A stretch of DNA of 64,000 nt from Patulibacter minatonensis DSM 18081 (lineage in GTDB: Bacteria > Actinomycetota > Thermoleophilia > Solirubrobacterales > Solirubrobacteraceae). The position numbers were made by a program, and so were the translations under genes. Shown here one piece after another: positions 1 to 8,085 of this stretch (positions are counted from its first letter, which is position 1; every line of letters starts with the position of its first letter). The DNA is taken from positions 1,415,317 through 1,479,316 of the forward strand of contig NZ_KI912613.1 of assembly GCF_000519325.1 (NCBI RefSeq), given 5' to 3'. A model generated the notes under the pieces. It did no database searches. It saw nothing but the letters and a program-made list of their open reading frames with translations, and had not been told where the DNA came from.

Positions 1-533
1 AAGGTGGCCGGTGCGGGCGCGCGCGGGGCGACGGCGACCGGCGCGGGGACCGGCGATGCCGGACCGCGGTCCGGAGGTGCGCAGGACACGGGACGCGGCG
101 CGGGCTCGCGGTCGACGAGCACGACGACGGGCTCGAGCCGGACCGGCTCGGGTGGGTCCGGGCCGACCGGCTCGGGAGGATCCGGATCGGGCACGGGGTC
201 GAGTGGGTCGGACAGCTCGTCCGGGTCGGGCGGGACGGACTCGAGCGTCGGCTCGTCCGGGTCGGGCGGGTCGCGGACGGCCGACGGAGCCGGGACGGCG
301 ACGGACGCCTGAGGTTCGTCGCGGTCGGCTGCCGCGGCCCCCGCGTCCCGATCGACGTCCTCGTCCGAGGCAGCCGTCCGGTCGGTCTCGCGAACGGGGT
401 CCGGCACCGGCGGGACGTCGAGCTCCGGCGCCGGCGCGATGGCGGTACCGGCCCGGACCGCCGGCGCCGCTTCGGCGGACCCGTCGGGGTGACGGGCGTG
501 TGGTCGGACCCGTCGGGATGACGGTCCGGCCAC
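1..533 (-). CDS. Pro/Asp-rich hypothetical protein, C-terminus beyond the left edge
   Basis: A long open minus-strand frame runs from a GTG at 533 off the left end. Its product is dominated by Pro-Asp/Pro-Glu runs such as PDPDEP, PPDPDE and DPVPDPDPPEPV, which suggests an extracellular linker or a disordered domain. No catalytic motif is visible. The start is uncertain: it is the first in-frame start after a long open stretch, and no clear ribosome site precedes it. Similar PDPD repeats occur in the small gene at 59665-59895. The frame could be an artefact of repetitive GC-rich DNA, but the acidic/proline composition is more ordered than the arginine-rich shadows around it. Confidence 0.4.
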   Translation of the reverse strand, partial: MAGPSSRRVRPHARHPDGSAEAAPAVRAGTAIAPAPELDVPPVPDPVRETDRTAASDEDVDRDAGAAAADRDEPQASVAVPAPSAVRDPPDPDEPTLESVPPDPDELSDPLDPVPDPDPPEPVGPDPPEPVRLEPVVVLVDREPAPRPVSCAPPDRGPASPVPAPVAVAPRAPAPAT

Positions 534-573
534 CGAGGGCGCCGGCGGTGAGGTGGGTCCGCGTCGCCCGTTC

Positions 574-692
574 GTGCACGATCCGCCAACGAGACTCCGG
601 CCCCGATCGAGTGTCGGATCATGCAGCTCTGCGGTGCACGATCCGACACTCGATCGGGCGCGGACGTTCGCTGTCGGATCGTGCACGTTCGG
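574..692. repeat. Palindromic intergenic repeat array, about 60-nt unit
   Basis: GTGCACGATCCG occurs at 574 and again at 634, giving a 60-nt period. TGTCGGATC(A/G)TGCA closes each unit, at 613-625 and 672-685. A 24-nt inverted repeat with one mismatch pairs 602-625 with 635-658 around a 9-nt loop. The array lies downstream of the operon ending at 847. Confidence 0.75.
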
Positions 693-723
693 CGGGCCTG
701 CCTCCGCGCAGGCCCGCCGAACG
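686..723. terminator. Perfect 16-bp hairpin, probable terminator of the 9308-847 operon
   Basis: CGTTCGGCGGGCCTGC (686-701) pairs perfectly with 708-723 around the 6-nt loop CTCCGC. It lies downstream of the minus-strand operon. It has no T-tract, as is common in high-GC actinobacteria. Confidence 0.6.
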
Positions 724-846
724 GGCCTGCCGCAGATGGCCGACGCCGTGCCCTCGGGCCTCGCGTCGCCGCCCGCCGCCGCTCTGGCCGACCGGCGCCG
801 CGCCTCGGGACGCCGCGCCGCGCCCCGCACCACCGGGGGCCCCGCC

Positions 847-1929
847 CTACTCCAACCCCAGCGGTCCGTACGGGCCGATGAACAGGTGCTCGAGGACACC
901 CGTGCCCTGGTCCTCGGTGCCGGCCCCGCGGTCGCGGACCGCGACGTCGCACAGGACCTGGCGGTGCCAGCGGTGGGGCTCGTCGGGGGCCGGGTCGGTC
1001 AGGTCGAGGGCCTCGACGGCGACCTCGAGCTCGCCGTGGGGGAGGCCGTGCGACCAGACCGGGTGGCGGTAGCCGATGCCCTGCATCTCGAGGTGCATCC
1101 GCGGGGTGTAGACGAGCTCCAGGTCGGTGCCGTCGTCCGCCTCGATCTCGAGGGTGGCGCCGGAGATCCAGCGGGTCCCGCCCAGGAGCGTCGGGGTCAT
1201 CGTGCCGTGGGCGTGGACGTGCTCCTCGGCGGTCGAGCCGTCCGGCACCAGCGTCGCGCGGGTGTTCCACGGCCGGCCGGCCCCGTCGGCGTTCTGGTGC
1301 CAGAACAGCGTCCGGTCACCGAGGCGCACCGGGGTCCACAGCCACGCGAACTGCGGCTGGATCGGCGGCTGGTACGCCTGGGTGTCCGGCGCGCCCGTCG
1401 GGCGGATCCCCCACGAGCGGTCTCGCAGGGCGAACGCGCCGCCGAGCTCGGTGCGGGTCCCGCCGACCGTGACCCAGCCCTCCGCGGTGCACGCCTGCGA
1501 CAGCCGCGTGTAGTCCATGAACGTCCGCGGGCCGAAGCGGTGGACGAACCGGGGCTCCTCGATCGGGAAGTGCACGCCGGTGACGGTGAAGTCCGCGGCC
1601 AGGCCGTCCGTCTCGTCGACCGTCACGCGCAGCTTCCGGAGCGGCTCGACGATCTCGATCGCCACCGGCCCGACCCGCAGCGTCGCGCGGTCGCTGTGCA
1701 GGGTCTTCGACGCGTGCAGGCAGTGCTGCGTCCCGCCGTGGACGACGGTCAGGTGCGCGTCAGCGACGTTCAGGTGCGGGTACATCCCGAACGCGACGGC
1801 GACCATGACGTCCGACGCCGGGTCGAAGACCCCGAAGTACGACCGGTCGTAGAAGTTCCGGTCCGTCCCCGAGACCGCGATCGGCTCGGAGGTCTGATGG
1901 ACGTGCCACTCGTCAGCCGCGGTGAGCAT
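847..1929 (-). CDS. DUF7064/AttH-like (lipocalin-superfamily) protein
   Basis: The product is 360 aa, starting MLTAADEWHVHQ with the ATG at 1927-1929. That overlaps the end of the dikinase gene by 17 nt, so translation is probably coupled. The sequence is rich in Trp, His and Tyr (NFYDRSYFGVF, RDRSWGIRP, FAWLWTP, FWHQN) and looks like an all-beta fold. It resembles the DUF7064/DUF7065 or hydroxyneurosporene-synthase-like group, and a shorter likely paralogue is encoded at 60024-60968. Its position as last gene of a P450/dehydrogenase operon suggests that it binds or isomerises a hydrophobic pathway intermediate; this is inference. Family recognition is by pattern only. Confidence 0.75.
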   Translation of the reverse strand: MLTAADEWHVHQTSEPIAVSGTDRNFYDRSYFGVFDPASDVMVAVAFGMYPHLNVADAHLTVVHGGTQHCLHASKTLHSDRATLRVGPVAIEIVEPLRKLRVTVDETDGLAADFTVTGVHFPIEEPRFVHRFGPRTFMDYTRLSQACTAEGWVTVGGTRTELGGAFALRDRSWGIRPTGAPDTQAYQPPIQPQFAWLWTPVRLGDRTLFWHQNADGAGRPWNTRATLVPDGSTAEEHVHAHGTMTPTLLGGTRWISGATLEIEADDGTDLELVYTPRMHLEMQGIGYRHPVWSHGLPHGELEVAVEALDLTDPAPDEPHRWHRQVLCDVAVRDRGAGTEDQGTGVLEHLFIGPYGPLGLE

Positions 1930-3517
1930 GCTGCCACTCCAGGAATCGCTTGATGGTGGGGTCGTCCTCGGCCTTCGACAGCGGCAGGGCGCCGCGGGCG
2001 ACGAGGCCGCGGTCGCCGTCGACGGACAACGGGTCGCCGTCCTCGACGTCGAGGTCGCCGGTCCCGCAGACGGCCGGGCGGTCGAGCCCGCGCGCGACGA
2101 CCGCGGCGTGGCTGGCCCGCCCGCCGCGACCGGTGACGACGGCGGCGGACGCCAGGAGCCCGGGCAGGTCGGCGGGCGCCGTGGTCGGGCGGACGAGGAC
2201 GACGGTCTCGCCGGCCTCGGAGCGCTCCTGCGCCTCGCGGACCGAGGTCGCCGCGACGCCGACGACCGCACCCGGCGAGCACGCCAGGCCGCGGCCCAGG
2301 ACGACGTCCGCCGGGGCCTCCTCCGCGAAGACGGGCGCGCACGCGGCCGTGACCTGCTCCTCGGTCACGCGCTCGACGGCCTCCTGCTCGGAGATCACGC
2401 CCTCGTCGGCGAACGCGACCGCGAGCCGCACCGCCGCCCGGCCCGACCGCTGACCGACGCGGGTCTGCAGGATCCAGAGCTCGCCCTGCTCGATCGTGAA
2501 CTCGATGTCGCAGAGGTCGCGCGCGTCCTGCTCGAGGACGTCGCAGACCGACTGCAGGCCGTCGGCGACCGCGGGCAGCCGCTCGCCCAGGTCGGCGAGC
2601 GGCAGGGTGTCGCGCTCGCCGGCGACGACGTCCTCGCCCTGGGCGTCGAACAGCACATCGCCGTACGCGCCGGCCGCGCCGGTCGCCGGGTCGCGGGTGA
2701 AGCAGACGCCGCTCCCGGAGTCCTCGCCGCGGTTGCCGAAGACCATCCGCTGCACGACGACCGCGGTGCCCATGTCCTCGTCGATCCCCTTGTGCCGCCG
2801 GTACGCCGCGGCACGCGGGGAGTTCCAGGACCGGAACACCGCGGCGATCGACTCCAGCAGCTGGCCGCGGGCGTCCGGGAACCCGCCCAGCCCGGCCGCC
2901 TCGCCCTCGGTCTCGATCAGGCGGAAGATCGCGGTGCAGCGGTCCTCGGCGGTCGCACCGGACGGCAGGTCGAGGAGCGCGTCCTCGACGACGCCGCCGG
3001 AGATCCCGCGGACCGTCGTCGCGAAGCCGTGCAGCAGGCGCTCGAACGACGACGACGCGAACGATGCGTCGCCCGTCTCCTCGCGGAGCGCCGCCGCACC
3101 GTCGGCGGTCAGGCCGACGTTCAGGATCGTGTCCATCATCCCCGGCATCGAGACGGGGGCGCCCGAGCGGACCGACAGGAGCAGCGGTGCGGCGTCGTCG
3201 CCGAATCGCCGGCCCGCGCCCTCCTCGAGCGCGGCCAGCCGGGCGTCGACCTCGGCGATCAGCGCCTCGGGCAGCTCGCCTCCGCCGGTGACCTCACGGC
3301 CGCACGGCGTGCCGAGGACGAACCCCGGCGGGACGGGCAGCCCGAGGCCGACCATCTTCACGAGGCCCGCGCCCTTGCCGCCGAGCAGCGCGGGGTCGGG
3401 GTCCGGTGCGTCGTCGAACGCCCAGGTGAGCTGGGTGCCCCCGCCGTCGGGTGCGGTCGGGGTGGCGTGGTCGGCCCCGGAGCCCGCGGCCCCGGGGGTG
3501 GTCGCGGAGTCGGCCAT
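1913..3517 (-). CDS. PPDK-like ATP-binding plus phosphohistidine protein (truncated dikinase)
   Basis: The product is 534 aa. The N-terminal ATP-grasp part carries the PPDK signature VRSGAPVSMPGMMDTILNVG, with DIEFTIEQGELWILQTR closing the nucleotide-binding domain. A swivelling phosphohistidine domain follows (TGRGGRASHAAVVARG; catalytic His about 470). The protein stops there: the roughly 350-residue C-terminal PEP/pyruvate TIM barrel of true pyruvate phosphate dikinase is absent. It should therefore load phosphate from ATP onto its His and pass it to a partner. The ATG shares one base with the TGA of the upstream 768-aa gene, itself a His-swivel protein, so the two probably form a complex. 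Short PPDK-like proteins of this type occur in mycobacteria; the function here is inferred. Confidence 0.85.
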   Translation of the reverse strand: MADSATTPGAAGSGADHATPTAPDGGGTQLTWAFDDAPDPDPALLGGKGAGLVKMVGLGLPVPPGFVLGTPCGREVTGGGELPEALIAEVDARLAALEEGAGRRFGDDAAPLLLSVRSGAPVSMPGMMDTILNVGLTADGAAALREETGDASFASSSFERLLHGFATTVRGISGGVVEDALLDLPSGATAEDRCTAIFRLIETEGEAAGLGGFPDARGQLLESIAAVFRSWNSPRAAAYRRHKGIDEDMGTAVVVQRMVFGNRGEDSGSGVCFTRDPATGAAGAYGDVLFDAQGEDVVAGERDTLPLADLGERLPAVADGLQSVCDVLEQDARDLCDIEFTIEQGELWILQTRVGQRSGRAAVRLAVAFADEGVISEQEAVERVTEEQVTAACAPVFAEEAPADVVLGRGLACSPGAVVGVAATSVREAQERSEAGETVVLVRPTTAPADLPGLLASAAVVTGRGGRASHAAVVARGLDRPAVCGTGDLDVEDGDPLSVDGDRGLVARGALPLSKAEDDPTIKRFLEWQHAHRG

Positions 3518-5823
3518 CAGTACGACCCCTCCTCCTCGCGCGAGATCCCGAGCGTCTGCAGGAAGTCCTCGTGCAGCTCCATCCAGACGGTGTGGAGCGA
3601 GTCGAGCTTCACGCTCGTGACCCAGTCGAACTCGCCGGCCTCGACCTTCGCGAGCGCCGCCTTCAGTCGAGCGTCGTAGCCGCCGAACCGCGGCAGCTGT
3701 TCGGTCGTGCGGCGCAGCACCGGCTCGACGCGGCCGACGAGGTCGGCGAGCTCGCCGGTCAGCGCCCAGCGGCCGTCCTCGTCGGTCGACTGCCAGCGCG
3801 AGTTCAGCGCCTTGAACGGGCCGTTGGCGGCGAGGAAGCGCTCGTACACGGGCTGGATCGCCTCGCGGTCGAGCGTCTTCTGCTCGGCGGCGAGGAGCTC
3901 CGCGTGCTTCGCGGTGCCCTGCTCGGTCAGCATCCAGCCCACCGGCGTCTCCGTCGCCAGCCCGGCGGACGCGAGCACCGCGGTGTCGCCGGGCGGGTCG
4001 ACGACCGAGCCGCGCAGCGCCAGGGTGTGGAGGTCGGCGAGCTCGACGTCGACGAACGCGCCCTCCGGCAGCGCCGGGAAGCCGGTGCCCGTGATGAAGA
4101 GCTTGCCGACGAGCTGCACGCCGATCCCGTCGCGGACGAGCGGGTAGTACGCCTGCGAGGCGACCTCGTCCCACTCCCAGAAGTCGTGGTCGCTCTGGAG
4201 CTCCTCCCAGACCCCGGCGGCGCGGGCGACGGCGCCGACGAACTCGCCGTAGTAGACCTGCGCGCCGCAGTTGATCTTGTCCCGCGGCGACATCGACGCG
4301 ATGCGGCGGTAGAGCTTGTCCGTCGCCGGCTTGCAGCGATCGAGGACGGAGCGCATCTCGTCCTCGTCGATCAGCCGGATCTCCGACGCGGGGGTGTCCC
4401 ACGTCTCGCGGACGTAGACCGAGGCGGACACCAGGTGCTTGAGGTAGTTGCCCGGCTTCGTGAACAGCGTGCCGCCGTCCATCAGGGCCAGGTCCAGCTC
4501 CTCGCCCTTCGTGTCGAAGACCATCGCCTGCGTGAGGCAGTGCGGCAGGTCCTCCGCCACGTCGTGCCAGTGGTACATCGGGTCGTGCAGGAAGTGGTCG
4601 CGGACGATCATGAACCGGCCGTCGCCCAGGTCGTACGGGCCGGTGTCGTTCAGGCCGCTGCGGTTGTCGAAGTGCAGGAGGAAGCCGAGCATCTCCGTCG
4701 CCGCGTTGAAGCTGTTGAAGAGCTTCCGGCGCTCGGGGTCCTCCACGGACACCTGGTCGCCCTCGAAGCGGTCGAGCCACGCCTGGTCGAGCATCGGGGC
4801 GCGGTAGCCCTTCATCGACGTGAACATGTCGCCCGAGCCCCAGAGGCCCTTGTAGAGGCGGCGCATGAACTGGAGCAGGACGCGGGTGTCCTCGGCCCGC
4901 GCGTCGGTCGGCGCGATGCCGAGCTCGCCGAGGATCGCGCGACCGAACATCGGCGTGAAGCCCGCGCACCAGGTGTGGAGCAGGTTGACCTTGTTGGCCG
5001 GCTCGTGGCGCGGGATCTCGCCGATCCTCACGACGCCGTCGACGCCGATCCGGTCGAGGATCAGCCGGTAGAAGTCCGGGTAGCGCTGCCACTGCTGCAC
5101 GCAGCCGAAGCACTCGTACTCCTGCCGCGGGATCAGGCCGGACTCGCCCTCCGTGGCGCGCGCCGCGAGGAAGTCCCAGATGTTCCACGCCATGTAGCGC
5201 TGGAGCTCGTTGGCCTCGGTGACCGAGAGCTCGCGCTCCACGTTCTCGTCGGTGAGCTGCAGGACGTCGGTCGTGAACGGCGCGCGGATCTGCTGGTCGC
5301 CCTCGGAGCCGTGCGGGACCGTGCCCTCGAAGTTCGCGAGGAGGACGGCGATCTGCTCGGCCATCGCGGCGGCCTCGGCGTCCGCGTCGGTCGGCTCCGG
5401 CGGGGGCGTGTCGTCGACGGGCGCGCCGGGCTCGGCGAGCACGCGGCCCTCCTTCGTCGCGACGTCGAGGCGCAGCCGGACGCCGTCGGCGGGGATGACC
5501 TCGCCGCGGTCCGAGCGCACGCCGCTCGTGAACGCCACGCCCATGACGCACGGGATGCCGTACTCGCGGGAGAGGATCCCGAGGTGGCTCTCCGGGTGGC
5601 CCTGCAGCGTCACGACGCCCTTGACCCCCGACGTCAGCGCGGGGGTGAGGAACGTCGTCGTGCCCCCGCGCGCCAGGACGATCGTGTCCTGCACCGCGTC
5701 GCCGGCGACGAAGTCGATCACCGCCTGCGGACTGTCGAGGAACACCACGGGCCCCTCGACCGTCGCGTCGTCCTCGAAGACGCTGATGCCGGTGCCGACC
5801 TCGGTGTACTCCGCCGTCTCCAT
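3517..5823 (-). CDS. PEP-utilising-enzyme mobile-domain protein with a large unknown C-terminus
   Basis: The product is 768 aa. The start METAEYTEVG is chosen because AGGAGAG precedes it; a longer frame reads into non-coding sequence. Residues about 35-95 form a PEP-utiliser swivel domain (TLQGHPESHLGILSREYG IPCVMG), with the canonical phospho-His at about 80 and a second His at 76. The remaining 600 or more residues match no domain I know. They are rich in aromatics and in conserved-looking blocks (NKVNLLHTWCAGFTPMF, LFNSFNAATEMLGFLLHFDN, MSPRDKINCGAQVYYGEFVG). By analogy with the split phenylphosphate synthase, this subunit could carry the acceptor site for a hydroxylated or enol substrate made by the operon's P450 and dehydrogenases. 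It is directly upstream of, and coupled to, the ATP-binding partner. Confidence 0.8.
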   Translation of the reverse strand: METAEYTEVGTGISVFEDDATVEGPVVFLDSPQAVIDFVAGDAVQDTIVLARGGTTTFLTPALTSGVKGVVTLQGHPESHLGILSREYGIPCVMGVAFTSGVRSDRGEVIPADGVRLRLDVATKEGRVLAEPGAPVDDTPPPEPTDADAEAAAMAEQIAVLLANFEGTVPHGSEGDQQIRAPFTTDVLQLTDENVERELSVTEANELQRYMAWNIWDFLAARATEGESGLIPRQEYECFGCVQQWQRYPDFYRLILDRIGVDGVVRIGEIPRHEPANKVNLLHTWCAGFTPMFGRAILGELGIAPTDARAEDTRVLLQFMRRLYKGLWGSGDMFTSMKGYRAPMLDQAWLDRFEGDQVSVEDPERRKLFNSFNAATEMLGFLLHFDNRSGLNDTGPYDLGDGRFMIVRDHFLHDPMYHWHDVAEDLPHCLTQAMVFDTKGEELDLALMDGGTLFTKPGNYLKHLVSASVYVRETWDTPASEIRLIDEDEMRSVLDRCKPATDKLYRRIASMSPRDKINCGAQVYYGEFVGAVARAAGVWEELQSDHDFWEWDEVASQAYYPLVRDGIGVQLVGKLFITGTGFPALPEGAFVDVELADLHTLALRGSVVDPPGDTAVLASAGLATETPVGWMLTEQGTAKHAELLAAEQKTLDREAIQPVYERFLAANGPFKALNSRWQSTDEDGRWALTGELADLVGRVEPVLRRTTEQLPRFGGYDARLKAALAKVEAGEFDWVTSVKLDSLHTVWMELHEDFLQTLGISREEEGSY

Positions 5824-5849
5824 CTCGATCTCTCTCCTCGTGCTCCGTG

Positions 5850-6665
5850 TCAGTCCCGGATGCCCAGCAGCCCGCCGTCGACCGGGATGTCGACGGCGTT
5901 GATCCACGTCGCCTCCTGCGAGAGCAGGAAGGCGATCAGGGGCGCGTTGTCGCCCGGACGGCCGTGCCGCCCGACGATCGCCACGGCGGCCGCCATGCGG
6001 TCCGCGCCCATCGTCTCCTCGAAGTCGCCGAGGATCGGCGTCTCCGTCGGCCCCGGCGAGACGCTGAGCGCCCGCACCCCGCGCGCCACCCCGGCGCGCG
6101 CCTGGCGCCTGGTCAGCGCGAGCAGGGCCTTCTTCGTGAAGTCGTAGGTCGCCGTGCCGTCGAGCCCGTGGGCCGCGACGAGCGCCGGGACGTCCTCGTC
6201 GGTCGCGTCCAGCACCGCGGCGACGTCCTCGTCGGTGCGGTCGCTGCGCTGCGCGGCGACCGAGGCGACGTTGACGATCGCTCCGCCCGGGGCGATCCGC
6301 GGCAGCAGCGCGGCCCCGAGCCGGCGGGGAGCGAGCAGGTTGACCGCGACGATCCGCTCCGCCGGGTGCGTTCCCGGGACACCGGCCACCGACGCGATGC
6401 CGGCGATCCGCCCGGGCAGGCGCGCCACGGCGTCGTCGATCGCGGCGGGATCGCTCAGGTCGCAGGCGCGCAGGTCGACGCCATCGGGCCCGACGGCGCG
6501 AAGGTCCAGGCCGATGACCGGGATCCCGCGCGCGACGAGGAGCGCCGCGACGGCCGCGCCGATGCCGGACGCGCAGCCGGTCACGACGACGGGGTCGACG
6601 ATCCGGGCGGCGCCGCCCGTGTCGGACTCCTCGGTCCTGCCGGTCGGGGAGGTCGGGTCAAACAC
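5850..6665 (-). CDS. Short-chain dehydrogenase/reductase (3-alpha-HSD-like)
   Basis: The product is 271 aa from a GTG (6663-6665) that overlaps the aldehyde dehydrogenase end by 8 nt. The Rossmann glycine motif is TGCASGIG, followed by a cofactor Asp (GLDLRA), a NVASVAAQ serine block and the catalytic YDFTK (Y-x3-K). The C-terminal PGPTETPIL motif and final VDGG are typical of SDRs that oxidise cyclic alcohols, including bacterial 3-alpha-hydroxysteroid dehydrogenase. The predicted role is NAD(P)-dependent alcohol/ketone interconversion on the operon's substrate. The true substrate cannot be read from the sequence. Only 26 nt separate it from the next gene. Confidence 0.88.
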   Translation of the reverse strand: MFDPTSPTGRTEESDTGGAARIVDPVVVTGCASGIGAAVAALLVARGIPVIGLDLRAVGPDGVDLRACDLSDPAAIDDAVARLPGRIAGIASVAGVPGTHPAERIVAVNLLAPRRLGAALLPRIAPGGAIVNVASVAAQRSDRTDEDVAAVLDATDEDVPALVAAHGLDGTATYDFTKKALLALTRRQARAGVARGVRALSVSPGPTETPILGDFEETMGADRMAAAVAIVGRHGRPGDNAPLIAFLLSQEATWINAVDIPVDGGLLGIRD

Positions 6666-8085
6666 CGAGCACCGCCTTGGTCTCCACGAACTCCTCGAGG
6701 CCGAAGCGCCCGAGCTCACGTCCCAGGCCGCTCAGGCCGTAGCCGCCGAACGGCGCGCCGAGCGTCTGCCGGGCGCCGACGCCGCCGACCTTCACCTGCC
6801 CCGCCCGCAGGCGGCCGGCCACCCGCCGGGCCCGCTCGGGGTCCCCCGTGAAGAGCTCGGCCGACAGCCCGTAGTCCGTGGCGTTGGCCAGGCGGACGGC
6901 GTCGTCCTCGTCGTCGTACGCGACCACGCAGAGCACCGGGCCGAAGAGCTCCTCGCCGTGGACCCGCATCTCGGCGGTCACGTCCGCCAGGACGGTCGGG
7001 GCGACCCAGAAGCCGTGGTCGGGGACGCCGTCGGGCGGTGCGCTGCCGCCGTGGACGACGCGCGCGCCCTCCGCGACGGCACCGTCGATCGCGGCGCGGA
7101 TCCGGTCGCGCGCGGCGGCCGAGATCACCGGGCCCATCGTGGTGCCCTCGGCGGTCGCCGGCCCGACGACGAGCCCCGCCGCCGCGTCGACCGCGATCGC
7201 CAGCGCGTCGTCGAGTCGCTCCCGCGGGACGAGCAGGCGCGTCGGCGCGTTGCAGGCCTGACCGCTGTTGAAGCAGCAGCGCTCCGTGGTGTGGCGGACG
7301 GCGTGCTCGAGGTCGGCGTCGTCCAGGACGACGGACGGCGACTTGCCGCCGAGCTCGAGGCACGCCCGCTTGATGGCCTCGCCCGTGATCGCGCCCACGC
7401 GCCGTCCGGCGGCCACCGAGCCGGTCAGCGACACGACGTCGACGTCCGGATGCCGGACCAGGGCTTCGCCCGTGACCGGGCCGGTGCCGTGGACGACGAC
7501 GAGGACGCCCTCGGGCAGCCCGGCCTCGCGGGCGGCCTCCTCGAGCAGATCGATCGTCAGCGGCGCGAGCTCGCTCGGCTTCAGCACGACGGTGCAGCCG
7601 ACCGCGATCGCCGGCCCGATCTTCGCGGCGATCTGGTGCAGCGGGAAGTTCCAGGGCGTGATCGCCGCGACCACGCCGGCGGGCTCCCGGAGGATCGTCG
7701 CGCCGCCCTCCTCGGCGGCGAACGGGAACGTGCGCGCGGCCTCGACGGTCGCGCGGAGCACGCCGACGGGCAGCGCCGCCTGGACCGCGACGGCCTGCGC
7801 GAGCGGCATGCCCATCTCGCGGGCGAGCGACCGGCCGATCGGCTCGGCGCGTGTCTCCAGCGAGTCGGCCAGCGCCGTGAGTCGCGCGAGGCGGTCGTCG
7901 AGCGCGGTGGCCGCCCAGCCCGGCTGCGCGGCACGGGCGGCACGGACCGCGGCGTCGACCCCGGCGGGCCCGGCCTCGGTCACGTGCCCGACGACCTCCT
8001 CGGTGCTCGGGTCGACGACCTCGATCGTCCGCCCGGCGTCCGGGTCGGCGACGCCCGCGGTTCCCGGCTGCGCCACGTCGATCAC
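6658..8085 (-). CDS. NAD-dependent aldehyde dehydrogenase
   Basis: The product is 475 aa, close to the usual ALDH length. Visible motifs are TPWNFPLHQ, the KPSELAP cofactor contact, SLTGSVAAGR, LELGGKSPSVV with the general-base Glu, and NSGQACNAPTR with the catalytic Cys. The GTG start (8083-8085) overlaps the TGA of the P450 gene in a 4-nt GTGA arrangement. It oxidises an aldehyde to an acid, probably a product of the P450/SDR steps encoded beside it. It belongs to the broad benzaldehyde/betaine aldehyde dehydrogenase class, and substrate specificity is open. CTA/TTA codons are absent, as in neighbouring genes. Confidence 0.93.
   Translation of the reverse strand: MIDVAQPGTAGVADPDAGRTIEVVDPSTEEVVGHVTEAGPAGVDAAVRAARAAQPGWAATALDDRLARLTALADSLETRAEPIGRSLAREMGMPLAQAVAVQAALPVGVLRATVEAARTFPFAAEEGGATILREPAGVVAAITPWNFPLHQIAAKIGPAIAVGCTVVLKPSELAPLTIDLLEEAAREAGLPEGVLVVVHGTGPVTGEALVRHPDVDVVSLTGSVAAGRRVGAITGEAIKRACLELGGKSPSVVLDDADLEHAVRHTTERCCFNSGQACNAPTRLLVPRERLDDALAIAVDAAAGLVVGPATAEGTTMGPVISAAARDRIRAAIDGAVAEGARVVHGGSAPPDGVPDHGFWVAPTVLADVTAEMRVHGEELFGPVLCVVAYDDEDDAVRLANATDYGLSAELFTGDPERARRVAGRLRAGQVKVGGVGARQTLGAPFGGYGLSGLGRELGRFGLEEFVETKAVLGV

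Noticed and set aside
553..1953. Long plus-strand frames opposite the first operon (also 1922-3679 and 3451-6147)
   Set aside because: They are antisense to well-recognised genes, consist of Arg/Gly/Val-rich low-information sequence and have no ribosome sites; they are a GC-bias effect.
1913..3517. Classical pyruvate phosphate dikinase
   Set aside because: The C-terminal PEP/pyruvate-binding barrel is missing and no gene in the window supplies it.
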